A DNA stretch of 64,000 bases from Flavobacterium tiangeerense (GTDB lineage Bacteria; Bacteroidota; Bacteroidia; Flavobacteriales; Flavobacteriaceae). Under the pieces are notes generated by a model. The model was not told the DNA's origin. It saw nothing but the letters and a program-made list of their open reading frames with translations, and did no database searches. Shown piece by piece: positions 1 to 7,320 of the stretch; the first letter of the stretch is position 1; each line of letters begins with the position of its first letter. Location: assembly GCF_007830355.1 (NCBI RefSeq), contig NZ_VLKO01000005.1, positions 62,001 through 126,000 on the forward strand, written 5' to 3'. The translations under genes and the position numbers were made by a program.

Positions 1-175
1 AGGTAAGTTTAGACTGAAGCGCTTTTAAAAGTGACATAAAGTCCCAAACAGCGTAGACGTGATTCTCTAGAAAACATTGTAAATCTTCAATTGTTCTCAC
101 TTTATTGTACAATGTGTGCTGCAGTAATTGTTCTTTTTGTGATTGAATACTATTGTTTATAGTGGCAATATTCAT
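1..175 (-). CDS. DUF3050 family protein, N-terminal part (cut by window edge)
   Basis: The reverse-strand frame opens with ATG at 173-175 and runs without a stop for 58 codons to the window edge, so only the N-terminus is present. The translation contains the stretch HVYAVWDFMSLLKALQ, which I recognise from the DUF3050 (heme-oxygenase-like helical) family, where LLxHPxY and HVxAVWDFMSLLKxLQ are conserved. The function of the family is unknown. It lies downstream of gcdH in the same direction, but a hairpin terminator separates them, so it is probably transcribed separately. The family call is good; function is open. Confidence 0.75.
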   Translation of the reverse strand, partial: MNIATINNSIQSQKEQLLQHTLYNKVRTIEDLQCFLENHVYAVWDFMSLLKALQSKLT

Positions 176-196
176 AGGTGGTATTTTTGTGTAAAG

Positions 197-224
197 ATAA
201 AAAAGCTTCTTGTTTCCAAGAAGC
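197..224 (-). terminator. intrinsic terminator of gcdH
   Basis: An 8-bp perfect stem (GCTTCTTG at 205-212, CAAGAAGC at 217-224) with a 4-base loop is followed on the reverse strand by a run of T residues. It sits about 40 bases past the gcdH stop codon, between gcdH and the DUF3050 gene. Confidence 0.75.
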
Positions 225-266
225 CTTTGTTATCATTTTTAAGTATACTTTAATAAACGTTTACTA

Positions 267-1445
267 CTACTTAAAAGCTGGAATTCCAGTAATATCCATA
301 CCTGTGATTAGCAAGTGAATGTCGTGTGTCCCTTCGTATGTAATTACAGATTCTAAGTTCATCATGTGGCGCATAATTGAGTATTCTCCAGTAATCCCCA
401 TTCCACCTAAAATTTGTCTGGCTTCACGAGCTATATTGATAGCCATGTCAACATTGTTTCTTTTGGCCATTGAGATTTGAGCCGTTGTTGCTTTTCCTTC
501 GTTTCTTAAAACGCCTAATCTCCAAGTTAGCAATTGTGCTTTGGTGATTTCAGTAATCATTTCGGCCAATTTCTTTTGTTGCAATTGTGTTCCTGCAATT
601 GGTTTGTCAAACTGAATTCTTTCCTTGGCATAACGCAAAGCGGTATCGTAGCAATCCATAGCGGCACCAATAGCGCCCCAAGCAATTCCATAACGAGCCG
701 AGTCTAAGCAACCAAGTGGTGCTCCTAATCCAGATTTATTTGGTAAAAGGTTTTCTTTTGGAACCTTTACGTTGTCAAAAATTAATTCTCCTGTAGATGA
801 TGCACGAAGCGACCATTTGTTGTGTGTTTCTGGAGTAGTGAAACCTTCCATACCGCGCTCTACAATCAAACCGTGAATTCTACCTTCTTCATTTTTAGCC
901 CAAACTACGGCAATATCAGCAAACGGTGCATTAGAAATCCACATTTTGGCACCATTTAAAAGGTAATGGTCACCCATGTCTTTAAAGTTGGTAGTCATTC
1001 CACCCGGATTAGATCCATGATCAGGTTCGGTCAAGCCAAAACAACCCATGAATTCTCCAGTAGCTAATTTTGGTAAATATTTCATGCGTTGCTCTTCGTT
1101 TCCATATTTCCAAATAGGATACATCACTAAAGAGGATTGAACAGATGAAGTAGAACGAACACCAGAATCTCCGCGCTCAATTTCTTGCATGATTAAACCG
1201 TATGATATTTGGTCTAAACCAGCACCGCCGTACTCAACAGGGATGTATGGACCAAAGCCACCAATTTCACCCAAACCTTTTATAATTTGTTTCGGGAATT
1301 CAGCACGTTGTGCAAAGTCTTCAATAATAGGCGATACTTCTTTTTTTACCCAAGCACGTGCAGAATCACGCACTAGTTTGTGTTCTTCCGTTAGTAAATC
1401 GTCTAAGTTATAATAATCTGGTGATTGAAATAAGTCTGGTTTCAT
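267..1445 (-). CDS. gcdH: glutaryl-CoA dehydrogenase (acyl-CoA dehydrogenase family)
   Basis: A 392-residue FAD-dependent acyl-CoA dehydrogenase, the usual length. Glutaryl-CoA dehydrogenase oxidatively decarboxylates glutaryl-CoA to crotonyl-CoA in lysine and tryptophan breakdown. Visible marks are the helical N-terminal domain, the FAD-binding stretch GCFGLTEPDHGSNPGG, and the C-terminal motif YEGTHDIH whose Glu371 is the predicted catalytic base. The block RSTSSVQSSLVMYPI is typical of the glutaryl-CoA subgroup, as opposed to short- or medium-chain enzymes. The ATG start at 1443-1445 gives a normal N-terminus. It is transcribed alone, with a -7 box just upstream and a terminator behind. 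Cytoplasmic. The substrate assignment rests on subgroup motifs and is good but not proven. Confidence 0.9.
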   Translation of the reverse strand: MKPDLFQSPDYYNLDDLLTEEHKLVRDSARAWVKKEVSPIIEDFAQRAEFPKQIIKGLGEIGGFGPYIPVEYGGAGLDQISYGLIMQEIERGDSGVRSTSSVQSSLVMYPIWKYGNEEQRMKYLPKLATGEFMGCFGLTEPDHGSNPGGMTTNFKDMGDHYLLNGAKMWISNAPFADIAVVWAKNEEGRIHGLIVERGMEGFTTPETHNKWSLRASSTGELIFDNVKVPKENLLPNKSGLGAPLGCLDSARYGIAWGAIGAAMDCYDTALRYAKERIQFDKPIAGTQLQQKKLAEMITEITKAQLLTWRLGVLRNEGKATTAQISMAKRNNVDMAINIAREARQILGGMGITGEYSIMRHMMNLESVITYEGTHDIHLLITGMDITGIPAFK

Positions 1446-1467
1446 GGTTTAGTACTTTTTATAGCTA

Positions 1468-1475
1468 CAAATTTA
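1468..1475 (-). promoter_or_regulatory. Bacteroidota -7 promoter element for gcdH
   Basis: On the reverse strand this reads TAAATTTG, a perfect TAnnTTTG box, 22 bases upstream of the gcdH ATG. A TTG is found 15 bases further upstream, a little closer than the usual 17-23, so the -33 assignment is weak. Confidence 0.5.
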
Positions 1476-1562
1476 CATAAAGAAATATAACAAAAGCATT
1501 AACAATTGTTATATTTTTATATTTTCATAATTTATTTGTCAAATGAAATCCTTCAGTAAAAC

Positions 1563-1919
1563 TTAAGTTGCAATATTTTTATGTTGTAATTTAATTTGCT
1601 TTAAATAAGCAACTTCTTCTTCTAATTTTGCGGTGTACTTAAGCATAATATTTAATGTATCTTTTGGTATTGAAATAATTTGTAGACCGATAGCATTATC
1701 ATTAATAACACAATTATCATTAGTTACAATATTTGGAACTTCTTTTTTAATTTCCTCGATAGAAGTTTCAAGTACATTAGATAGTTTTTCGAATTCTTTC
1801 TCAGTTATTGGTGATTTTCCATTTTCTTTACGAGAATAAGTAGTTTGCTCCATTGCCATTTTAATAGCCATTTGTTTTTGCGTCAAGCCTTTTTTTATTC
1901 TAATTTCTTTTAAGTTCAT
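1563..1919 (-). CDS. XRE-family helix-turn-helix transcriptional regulator
   Basis: A 118-residue protein. Residues 2-58 form a classical HTH_XRE domain (LKEIRIKKGLTQKQMA, then a recognition helix region with TTYSRKENGKSPIT, ending in LSNVLETSIEEI). Residues 80-118 look like a short helical tail (YTAKLEEEVAYLKQIK) that may dimerise. It is divergent from the peptide-export cassette starting near 2.1 kb, with about 200 bases between, so it is a candidate regulator of that cassette and of itself. A -7 box and an overlapping palindrome lie directly in front of it. The family call is firm; the target is inferred from position only. Confidence 0.88.
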   Translation of the reverse strand: MNLKEIRIKKGLTQKQMAIKMAMEQTTYSRKENGKSPITEKEFEKLSNVLETSIEEIKKEVPNIVTNDNCVINDNAIGLQIISIPKDTLNIMLKYTAKLEEEVAYLKQIKLQHKNIAT

Positions 1920-1942
1920 TTTAGTGGTTGATTTGGTTCTTA

Positions 1943-1959
1943 CAAATATATGCGCATAT
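1943..1959 (-). promoter_or_regulatory. promoter -7 box of the XRE gene overlapping a 12-bp palindrome
   Basis: On the reverse strand 1943-1950 reads TATATTTG, a perfect TAnnTTTG box. Positions 1948-1959 form the perfect palindrome ATATGCGCATAT, which overlaps the box and is the only GC-containing palindrome nearby. A dimeric XRE protein bound here would block its own promoter. The promoter is well supported; the operator role is inferred. Confidence 0.5.
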
Positions 1960-2010
1960 TTTTTTCCTATGAAATTTATTTTATAATTATTTTCTTCTAA
2001 ATTAACAAAG

Positions 2011-2018
2011 TATATTTG
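2011..2018 (+). promoter_or_regulatory. candidate -7 box for the peptide-export cassette
   Basis: TATATTTG matches TAnnTTTG exactly on the + strand, about 100 bases before the precursor peptide frame. No clear TTG is found at the -33 position, so activity may need an activator or be weak. Confidence 0.4.
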
Positions 2019-2118
2019 GATTAGATAATCAATACGGACGTTGTAAAGTAGTCAGTGCACGGGCAAAATATAAAATTCTGTATTTCTTTTAATCTTTAAA
2101 TATTAACAAAATTAAACT

Positions 2119-2373
2119 AAGAAAAATTTTAAAAAACTGTCGAGAGAAGAATTGAAAAATGTGCTTGGTGGGCAAGGTTGTAGTATAGCTATTCAAAGTG
2201 CTGATGGATCATGGACAACAAGACAAGGTACATGTCAAAGAGAACTTAGAATAACATCAATTGAGCCTAGTCTGTTCGATCTTGCTATGGAAGTTTTAGG
2301 TCCAAAAATGTATTGTGAAACCGGATTAGGTAACATAAAACTTACTTCAAATGGGGGACATTCCAGATGTTAA
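2119..2373 (+). CDS. double-glycine leader precursor peptide with four cysteines (start codon altered)
   Basis: Read from 2119, the frame gives an 18-residue leader KKNFKKLSREELKNVLGG followed by a 66-residue core. The leader is a classic flavobacterial GG leader (LSREELKxVLGG), the type cut after Gly-Gly by C39 peptidases. The core has four Cys (positions 3, 21, 48 and 66), suggesting two disulfide bridges, and no clear similarity to a named bacteriocin. The place where Met is expected (2119-2121) reads AAG instead of ATG, and the stop TAA lies just before at 2113-2115. The only common start codon in frame is TTG at 2152, which would delete most of the leader. Either an unusual codon is used or the gene is recently inactivated by one substitution. 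The processing, disulfide and export genes follow directly. Confidence 0.6.
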   Translation, partial: KKNFKKLSREELKNVLGGQGCSIAIQSADGSWTTRQGTCQRELRITSIEPSLFDLAMEVLGPKMYCETGLGNIKLTSNGGHSRC

Positions 2374-2387
2374 AAAATGATTAAATT

Positions 2388-2420
2388 GAACAAAGACTGT
2401 TTGAATGCAGTCTTTGTTTC
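2388..2420 (+). terminator. hairpin between precursor gene and export genes
   Basis: An 11-bp perfect stem (AACAAAGACTG at 2389-2399, CAGTCTTTGTT at 2408-2418) follows the precursor stop by 15 bases. The trailing T-run is short, so it may be a partial terminator or a 3' stabiliser that lets the precursor be made in excess over the export proteins, a common layout in peptide-export operons. Confidence 0.55.
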
Positions 2421-2482
2421 AATATTAAAAATAATATTTCTAAGTGTTTCTAATGAAATATTTTAAATCTTAAAATTGATAA

Positions 2483-3583
2483 ATGAAAATCAAAATATTT
2501 TTTTGGCTATTTTTAATAATACATTTTTCTTGCTCGGATAAGAGTTCTAGTACTAGAATCAAAGGTAATATTCCAAATTTACCTGATGGCATTTTGTATT
2601 TATATAAAGATGTTTACAATAATCGAATTGATAGCGTACAAACAAAAAATGGTCAATTCACAATTGAACATAACTGGAGTGCAAACGAAACTTATCCTTT
2701 TGTCTATTTAGGGATCGACCATGTAGATTCAAAGGGTATTTTGAGAGCTTTTTCTTTCAAAACAAACGCTAGATTTAAAGGTTCAGCTTACAACTCACAA
2801 TTTTTTTTATCGGATTCTTTAATTTCACTTGATGGAGAATTTACTGAATTTAAACAAGATGGTGTTGAACTGCCTGAGAAGGTAAAAATAGTAACAATGC
2901 CAAAAATAAAAGCGGGTTATCAAACAAACGCATTATTTAATTCTGATGGTGATATGTTTACTAACATATCAAAAAACACATATGAAAAAATTGAAGCGAA
3001 AATAAAACAGTATCCAAATTCATATCACTTATTATATCAAATAAACAACAATAGAAATAGTTTTACAGCAACGCAAAACCAAGATTTTTTAAGCTTATTT
3101 AAAGGAAGAATTGTTGCGAGTGAAATTTTTGAAAAATTAAAAACGTATAACAAAAAAAGATTTGACAGAAAACAAATCAAACTTCCGTTACTGTTGAATA
3201 ACAAAGACGAAAAAACAGAAATTTTAAATACAAAATATAAAAAGCACGTTGTTGTTTTCTGGGCAAGCTGGTGTGGACCTTGCAGGCAAGAGATTCCAGA
3301 ATTGAAAAAAATGCACCTTCAACATAAAAAAAATATTGAGTTTGTTTCTATTTCAATAGATGCTAAAGAAAAGGCTTGGAAAAAAGCTTTAGAACAAGAA
3401 AACATGTCATGGAAACAACTTTTTGTAAATGAAGAGTCAGTAAATTACGAGCAAATTGAAATATTTTTTCAACTTAGTAGCTCGATACCGTACATGGTTT
3501 TGTTAGATGATAATATGAATGTTATACGGTCAAGTGTCGGTTTAATGACAGGAATAGAGTTGGATAAATTTATTTCAGAATAA
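2483..3583 (+). CDS. TlpA-like thioredoxin lipoprotein (DUF4369-type N-terminus)
   Basis: A 366-residue lipoprotein with a signal peptide ending in a lipobox (HFSC, Cys17), so it should be membrane-anchored in the cell envelope. Residues about 25-120 resemble the DUF4369 beta domain common in Bacteroidota thioredoxin lipoproteins. Residues about 235-366 are an AhpC/TlpA-type thioredoxin fold with the redox pair Cys264-Gly-Pro-Cys267 (FWASWCGPCRQE) and the cis-proline region SIPYMV. Such proteins reduce or shuffle disulfides in the envelope. It sits between the four-Cys precursor and a VKOR-thioredoxin fusion, which points to correcting disulfides in the exported peptide. The family is sure; the substrate is inferred. 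Confidence 0.88.
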   Translation: MKIKIFFWLFLIIHFSCSDKSSSTRIKGNIPNLPDGILYLYKDVYNNRIDSVQTKNGQFTIEHNWSANETYPFVYLGIDHVDSKGILRAFSFKTNARFKGSAYNSQFFLSDSLISLDGEFTEFKQDGVELPEKVKIVTMPKIKAGYQTNALFNSDGDMFTNISKNTYEKIEAKIKQYPNSYHLLYQINNNRNSFTATQNQDFLSLFKGRIVASEIFEKLKTYNKKRFDRKQIKLPLLLNNKDEKTEILNTKYKKHVVVFWASWCGPCRQEIPELKKMHLQHKKNIEFVSISIDAKEKAWKKALEQENMSWKQLFVNEESVNYEQIEIFFQLSSSIPYMVLLDDNMNVIRSSVGLMTGIELDKFISE

Positions 3584-3603
3584 TTCTCTTATCAACTAAA
3601 AAT

Positions 3604-5127
3604 ATGGATATTTTTTATAAAAAACTCAAAGTCTCACAAGATGAGTTTTTGTTTCAATTTCAGTCACATCCAAATTACCCTTCTGTATTGTCATTCAGCG
3701 ATACTTTAACATTTTTAGGTTTTAAGAATGAAGTTTATGAGATTGAGAAAGAATTTTGGCTTGAGCTACCTCAAAAATTTATTACTATTTATGAAAATAA
3801 ATATACTATTGTAGAAGGATTAGATGATAACTATTTGGTATCAAATGATAAAGTTGAGAAAATTTCAACTGATAAATTGTATAATGATTCTGAAAATATT
3901 GTTTTACTTTTTGATGATAATGAAGAAAATGAATATAGTACAGACAGATTGACGATAAATAATAAATGGTTCATTAGATTTTTGATGAGTTTAATCATTG
4001 GATACTCTTTCTTTACTCATAGTCATGTCTTATTTGTATTTAATATTTTTAGCATTTTTGGCTTATATGTTTCATTGGAATTGTTTAAAACAAAATTTGG
4101 ACGAAAATCTGCTGTTATAAATTCAATTTGTACTGGTTCTGGAAAAGTATCTGAGACAAATAATAGTTGCACAAAAATTTTTAAATCTGATAAAATTAAT
4201 TTTATAGGATTAAAACTCTCAGATTTTAGTTTAGTCTATTTTTTTGGTTTACTATTTGTTGGATTATTTATTAGAGAAAACTATTTTATCTTAAAATATC
4301 TCTCTTTTTTGTCCGGAATAGTAATTTGTTATTCATTATATATTCAACTTTTTATCGAAAAAACTTTTTGTAAAATTTGTTTATTAATAATCGTTACTCT
4401 TTTGTGTCAAATGATTGTTAGTATATTTTTCATTAATATAATTGTTAGTGTTGATGTGTTATTTATTTCTGTCTTTAGTTTTTTAGTCATATTCTCTCTT
4501 GTCGCATATATTAATAGTATTTTAGATGAAAAGGAAAAAAATCATATATTGAACGTAAAGAATATTAGATTTAAAAAAAATTATTCTATTTTTAAACGAG
4601 AGCTCCAGGAAAAAAAATATAATTTTCATATTAAAAACGATGAGTTTAGGTTTGGCAGTAAGGACTCTAGACTAAATATTTCTTTAATTACTAATCCATA
4701 TTGTGGATATTGTGCGGAGATCTATAAAATCATAAGAAAAATTATTAAAAGATATCCAGATATTTCTTTGCAATTAAGATTTAGTTATTTACCAATTAAT
4801 GCAGATCATAATTTAACATTATTAATTACAATTTTCAGAAATATATATACAAAGAAAGGAGCAGATTTTTTCTTAGAAGCAATAGAATTTTGGCATGATA
4901 GAAACGATATAGAAATTTTTCTAAATGAATATAGCCAATTTACACTTGAAACTGAAATGGATGGAATAATCGATTTAGCCGAAGAGAATATTTCTTTTGG
5001 ATTAACATACACGCCACAAATTTTAATTAACAATTACTTATTTCCTGTTTTATATGAAAGAAATGATATTTTTTATTTTTTGGATAATTTAATTGAAGAT
5101 GAAGATATTTTAAATGAATGCAATTAA
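3604..5127 (+). CDS. degenerate C39-like domain, VKOR and thioredoxin fusion, disulfide-forming membrane protein
   Basis: A 507-residue inner-membrane protein with three parts. Residues 1-110 resemble a C39 peptidase fold (HPNYPSVLSFSDTLTFLGF) but contain no cysteine, so the part is catalytically dead and may only bind leader peptides. Residues about 122-305 are membrane helices of the vitamin K epoxide reductase family, with Cys176 and Cys189 as the loop pair and Cys256-Lys-Ile-Cys259 as the quinone-proximal CxxC. Residues about 345-507 are a DsbA/thioredoxin-like domain with Cys367-Gly-Tyr-Cys370. VKOR-thioredoxin fusions make disulfides de novo using quinone. The gene overlaps the ABC exporter gene by 14 bases, so both are co-translated. 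The role in oxidising the four-Cys peptide is inferred. Confidence 0.85.
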   Translation: MDIFYKKLKVSQDEFLFQFQSHPNYPSVLSFSDTLTFLGFKNEVYEIEKEFWLELPQKFITIYENKYTIVEGLDDNYLVSNDKVEKISTDKLYNDSENIVLLFDDNEENEYSTDRLTINNKWFIRFLMSLIIGYSFFTHSHVLFVFNIFSIFGLYVSLELFKTKFGRKSAVINSICTGSGKVSETNNSCTKIFKSDKINFIGLKLSDFSLVYFFGLLFVGLFIRENYFILKYLSFLSGIVICYSLYIQLFIEKTFCKICLLIIVTLLCQMIVSIFFINIIVSVDVLFISVFSFLVIFSLVAYINSILDEKEKNHILNVKNIRFKKNYSIFKRELQEKKYNFHIKNDEFRFGSKDSRLNISLITNPYCGYCAEIYKIIRKIIKRYPDISLQLRFSYLPINADHNLTLLITIFRNIYTKKGADFFLEAIEFWHDRNDIEIFLNEYSQFTLETEMDGIIDLAEENISFGLTYTPQILINNYLFPVLYERNDIFYFLDNLIEDEDILNECN

Positions 5128-7315
5128 CAATTTTCCAAATTATAAACAAACTGAATCAAAGGATTGTGGTCCAACTTGCATAAAAATCATTGCTAAGTAT
5201 TTTGGTCGTTTACTTAGTATTAAAATTTTACGTGAGATATCGGAAACTACACGAGTAGGTACTAATTTGTTAACACTTAGCGATGCAGCTGAAAATATAG
5301 GTTTTAGAACGTTAGGTGTCAAAATATGTGTTGATGATTTGTTAGATGCTCCTTTGCCTTGTATTTTGCATTGGAATAAAAACCATTACGTAGTTTTATA
5401 TAAAATTAGAAGAGGTAAATTCTATATTTCTGATCCAGCTCTTGGGTTATCAATTTATGAGCAAAACGATTTTATAAAATTTTGGATTGGGAACAATGCC
5501 GATGAAACTACTCAAGAAGGCATTGCTTTATTATTAGAAGCTTCACCGAAATTTTTTCAATCTGAATTTGACAAGGAAGAGAATAAGGGGTTTGGTTTTG
5601 GTTTATTATCCCAATATGTATGGAGATACAAGTCTTTTTTAGTTCAGTTAAGTCTAGGTTTATTGGCTAGTAGTTTGTTGCAACTTATTTTTCCTTTTTT
5701 GACACAAAGCATTGTTGATGTTGGGATTCAAAATCAGAATATTCATTTTATTTATTTAGTCCTCTTTGCGCAATTGTTTCTTTTTGCTGGAAAGACAGGA
5801 TTAGAACTCATTAGGAGCTGGATACTCTTGCATCTTTCGACTAGAATAAATATTTCCTTAATCTCAGATTTCTTTATAAAGTTAATGAACTTGCCCATTT
5901 CATTCTTTGATGTTCGAATGACTGGAGATATAATGCAACGCATTAACGATCATCATCGTATAGAAAAAATTCTGACTACCTCATCTCTAAATGTATTGTT
6001 TTCTGTTATCAATATGTTTATTATGGGAGGGGTTTTGGCGTATTATAATCTTCAAATTTTCTTTGTTTTCTTCGCAGGAAGTATACTGTATTTTGGTTGG
6101 ATTACTCTGTTTCTTAAAAGAAGAAAAGAACTAGATTATAAACGATTTTCGGAGGTGAGCCAGGAGCAAAGCAAAGTGATGGAGCTCATTAATGGTATGC
6201 AGGAAATTAAACTACACAATGCCGAAAAACAAAAACGCTGGGGATGGGAATATGTGCAAGCCCGATTGTTTCGAGTATCTATAAAAGGATTAGTGCTGGA
6301 ACAAACACAAACTATTGGTTCTTCAGTTATAAATGAATTAAAGAATATTTTCATCATTTTTCTTTCGGCAAAACTGGTCATTGATGGATCAATTACCTTG
6401 GGAATGATGATGGCAATAAGTTCTATTGTAGGGAGTTTGAATGGTCCTATTACCCAACTTATTGAGTTTGTGCGAGAACTGCAAGACGCCAAAATTTCAT
6501 TGTCGCGCTTGTCTGAAATTCACGAAAAAGAAGACGAGTCACAACAAGAAATGAATCAAACTCATGATATTCCGCAAAACAGTGATATTGTTATAAAGGA
6601 TTTATGTTACCGCTATCTAGGCTCGGACATTCCAGTATTAGATAATCTGAATTTAAAGATTCCAGCTCACAAAGTAACGGCTATCGTCGGTGTTAGCGGA
6701 AGCGGGAAAACTACTTTAATGAAATTATTACTTAAGTTCTATGCCCCAGATAAAGGCGAAATCAATTTAGGGAATACCCAACTCAAAAACATTGCGCAGA
6801 AATCTTGGAGAGCTAATATAGGTGCTGTTATGCAAGAAGGATTTATTTTTAATGATACGATTGCTAATAATATTGCCATAGGGGTTGATTTAATTGATAA
6901 AGAGCGGCTGGTATATGCCGCAGATGTTGCTAATATTACTGAATATATTTTAGGGTTACCTTTGGGATACAATACTAAAATAGGTTCAGAAGGAATGGGA
7001 ATGAGTACAGGGCAAAAGCAGCGATTGCTCATTGCTAGAGCAGTTTATAAAAACCCTGAAATGTTGTTTTTTGATGAAGCTACTTCAGCTTTAGATGCTA
7101 ATAATGAAAAAGTAATTATGGGTAAATTGGATCTCTTTTTCAAAAACAAAACAGTAGTGGTTATAGCGCACCGCTTGAGTACCGTAATGAATGCAGATCA
7201 AATTGTAGTCCTTGACAAAGGGAAAATCATTGAAATTGGAACTCATTCGGAATTGGTAGAACAAAAAGGGAATTATTTTGAATTGGTTAGAAATCAATTA
7301 CAATTAGGAAATTAA
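5114..7315 (+). CDS. C39 peptidase-containing ABC exporter (leader-cleaving peptide transporter)
   Basis: A 733-residue bifunctional transporter of the bacteriocin/ABC (PCAT) type. Residues 1-130 are an active C39 peptidase: catalytic Cys18 in KDCGPTC, His91 (NHYVVLYK) and Asp107 (ISDPALG). Residues about 165-450 hold six membrane helices. The C-terminal ATPase has Walker A GVSGSGKTT near 526, signature MSTGQKQR near 630, Walker B MLFFDEATSALD near 650 and the H-loop IAHRLST near 684. It should cut the precursor after Gly-Gly and pump the core across the inner membrane. It overlaps the VKOR fusion gene upstream and is followed after 5 bases by the HlyD gene. All key residues are intact. Confidence 0.95.
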   Translation: MNAINNFPNYKQTESKDCGPTCIKIIAKYFGRLLSIKILREISETTRVGTNLLTLSDAAENIGFRTLGVKICVDDLLDAPLPCILHWNKNHYVVLYKIRRGKFYISDPALGLSIYEQNDFIKFWIGNNADETTQEGIALLLEASPKFFQSEFDKEENKGFGFGLLSQYVWRYKSFLVQLSLGLLASSLLQLIFPFLTQSIVDVGIQNQNIHFIYLVLFAQLFLFAGKTGLELIRSWILLHLSTRINISLISDFFIKLMNLPISFFDVRMTGDIMQRINDHHRIEKILTTSSLNVLFSVINMFIMGGVLAYYNLQIFFVFFAGSILYFGWITLFLKRRKELDYKRFSEVSQEQSKVMELINGMQEIKLHNAEKQKRWGWEYVQARLFRVSIKGLVLEQTQTIGSSVINELKNIFIIFLSAKLVIDGSITLGMMMAISSIVGSLNGPITQLIEFVRELQDAKISLSRLSEIHEKEDESQQEMNQTHDIPQNSDIVIKDLCYRYLGSDIPVLDNLNLKIPAHKVTAIVGVSGSGKTTLMKLLLKFYAPDKGEINLGNTQLKNIAQKSWRANIGAVMQEGFIFNDTIANNIAIGVDLIDKERLVYAADVANITEYILGLPLGYNTKIGSEGMGMSTGQKQRLLIARAVYKNPEMLFFDEATSALDANNEKVIMGKLDLFFKNKTVVVIAHRLSTVMNADQIVVLDKGKIIEIGTHSELVEQKGNYFELVRNQLQLGN

Positions 7316-7320
7316 CAGCT

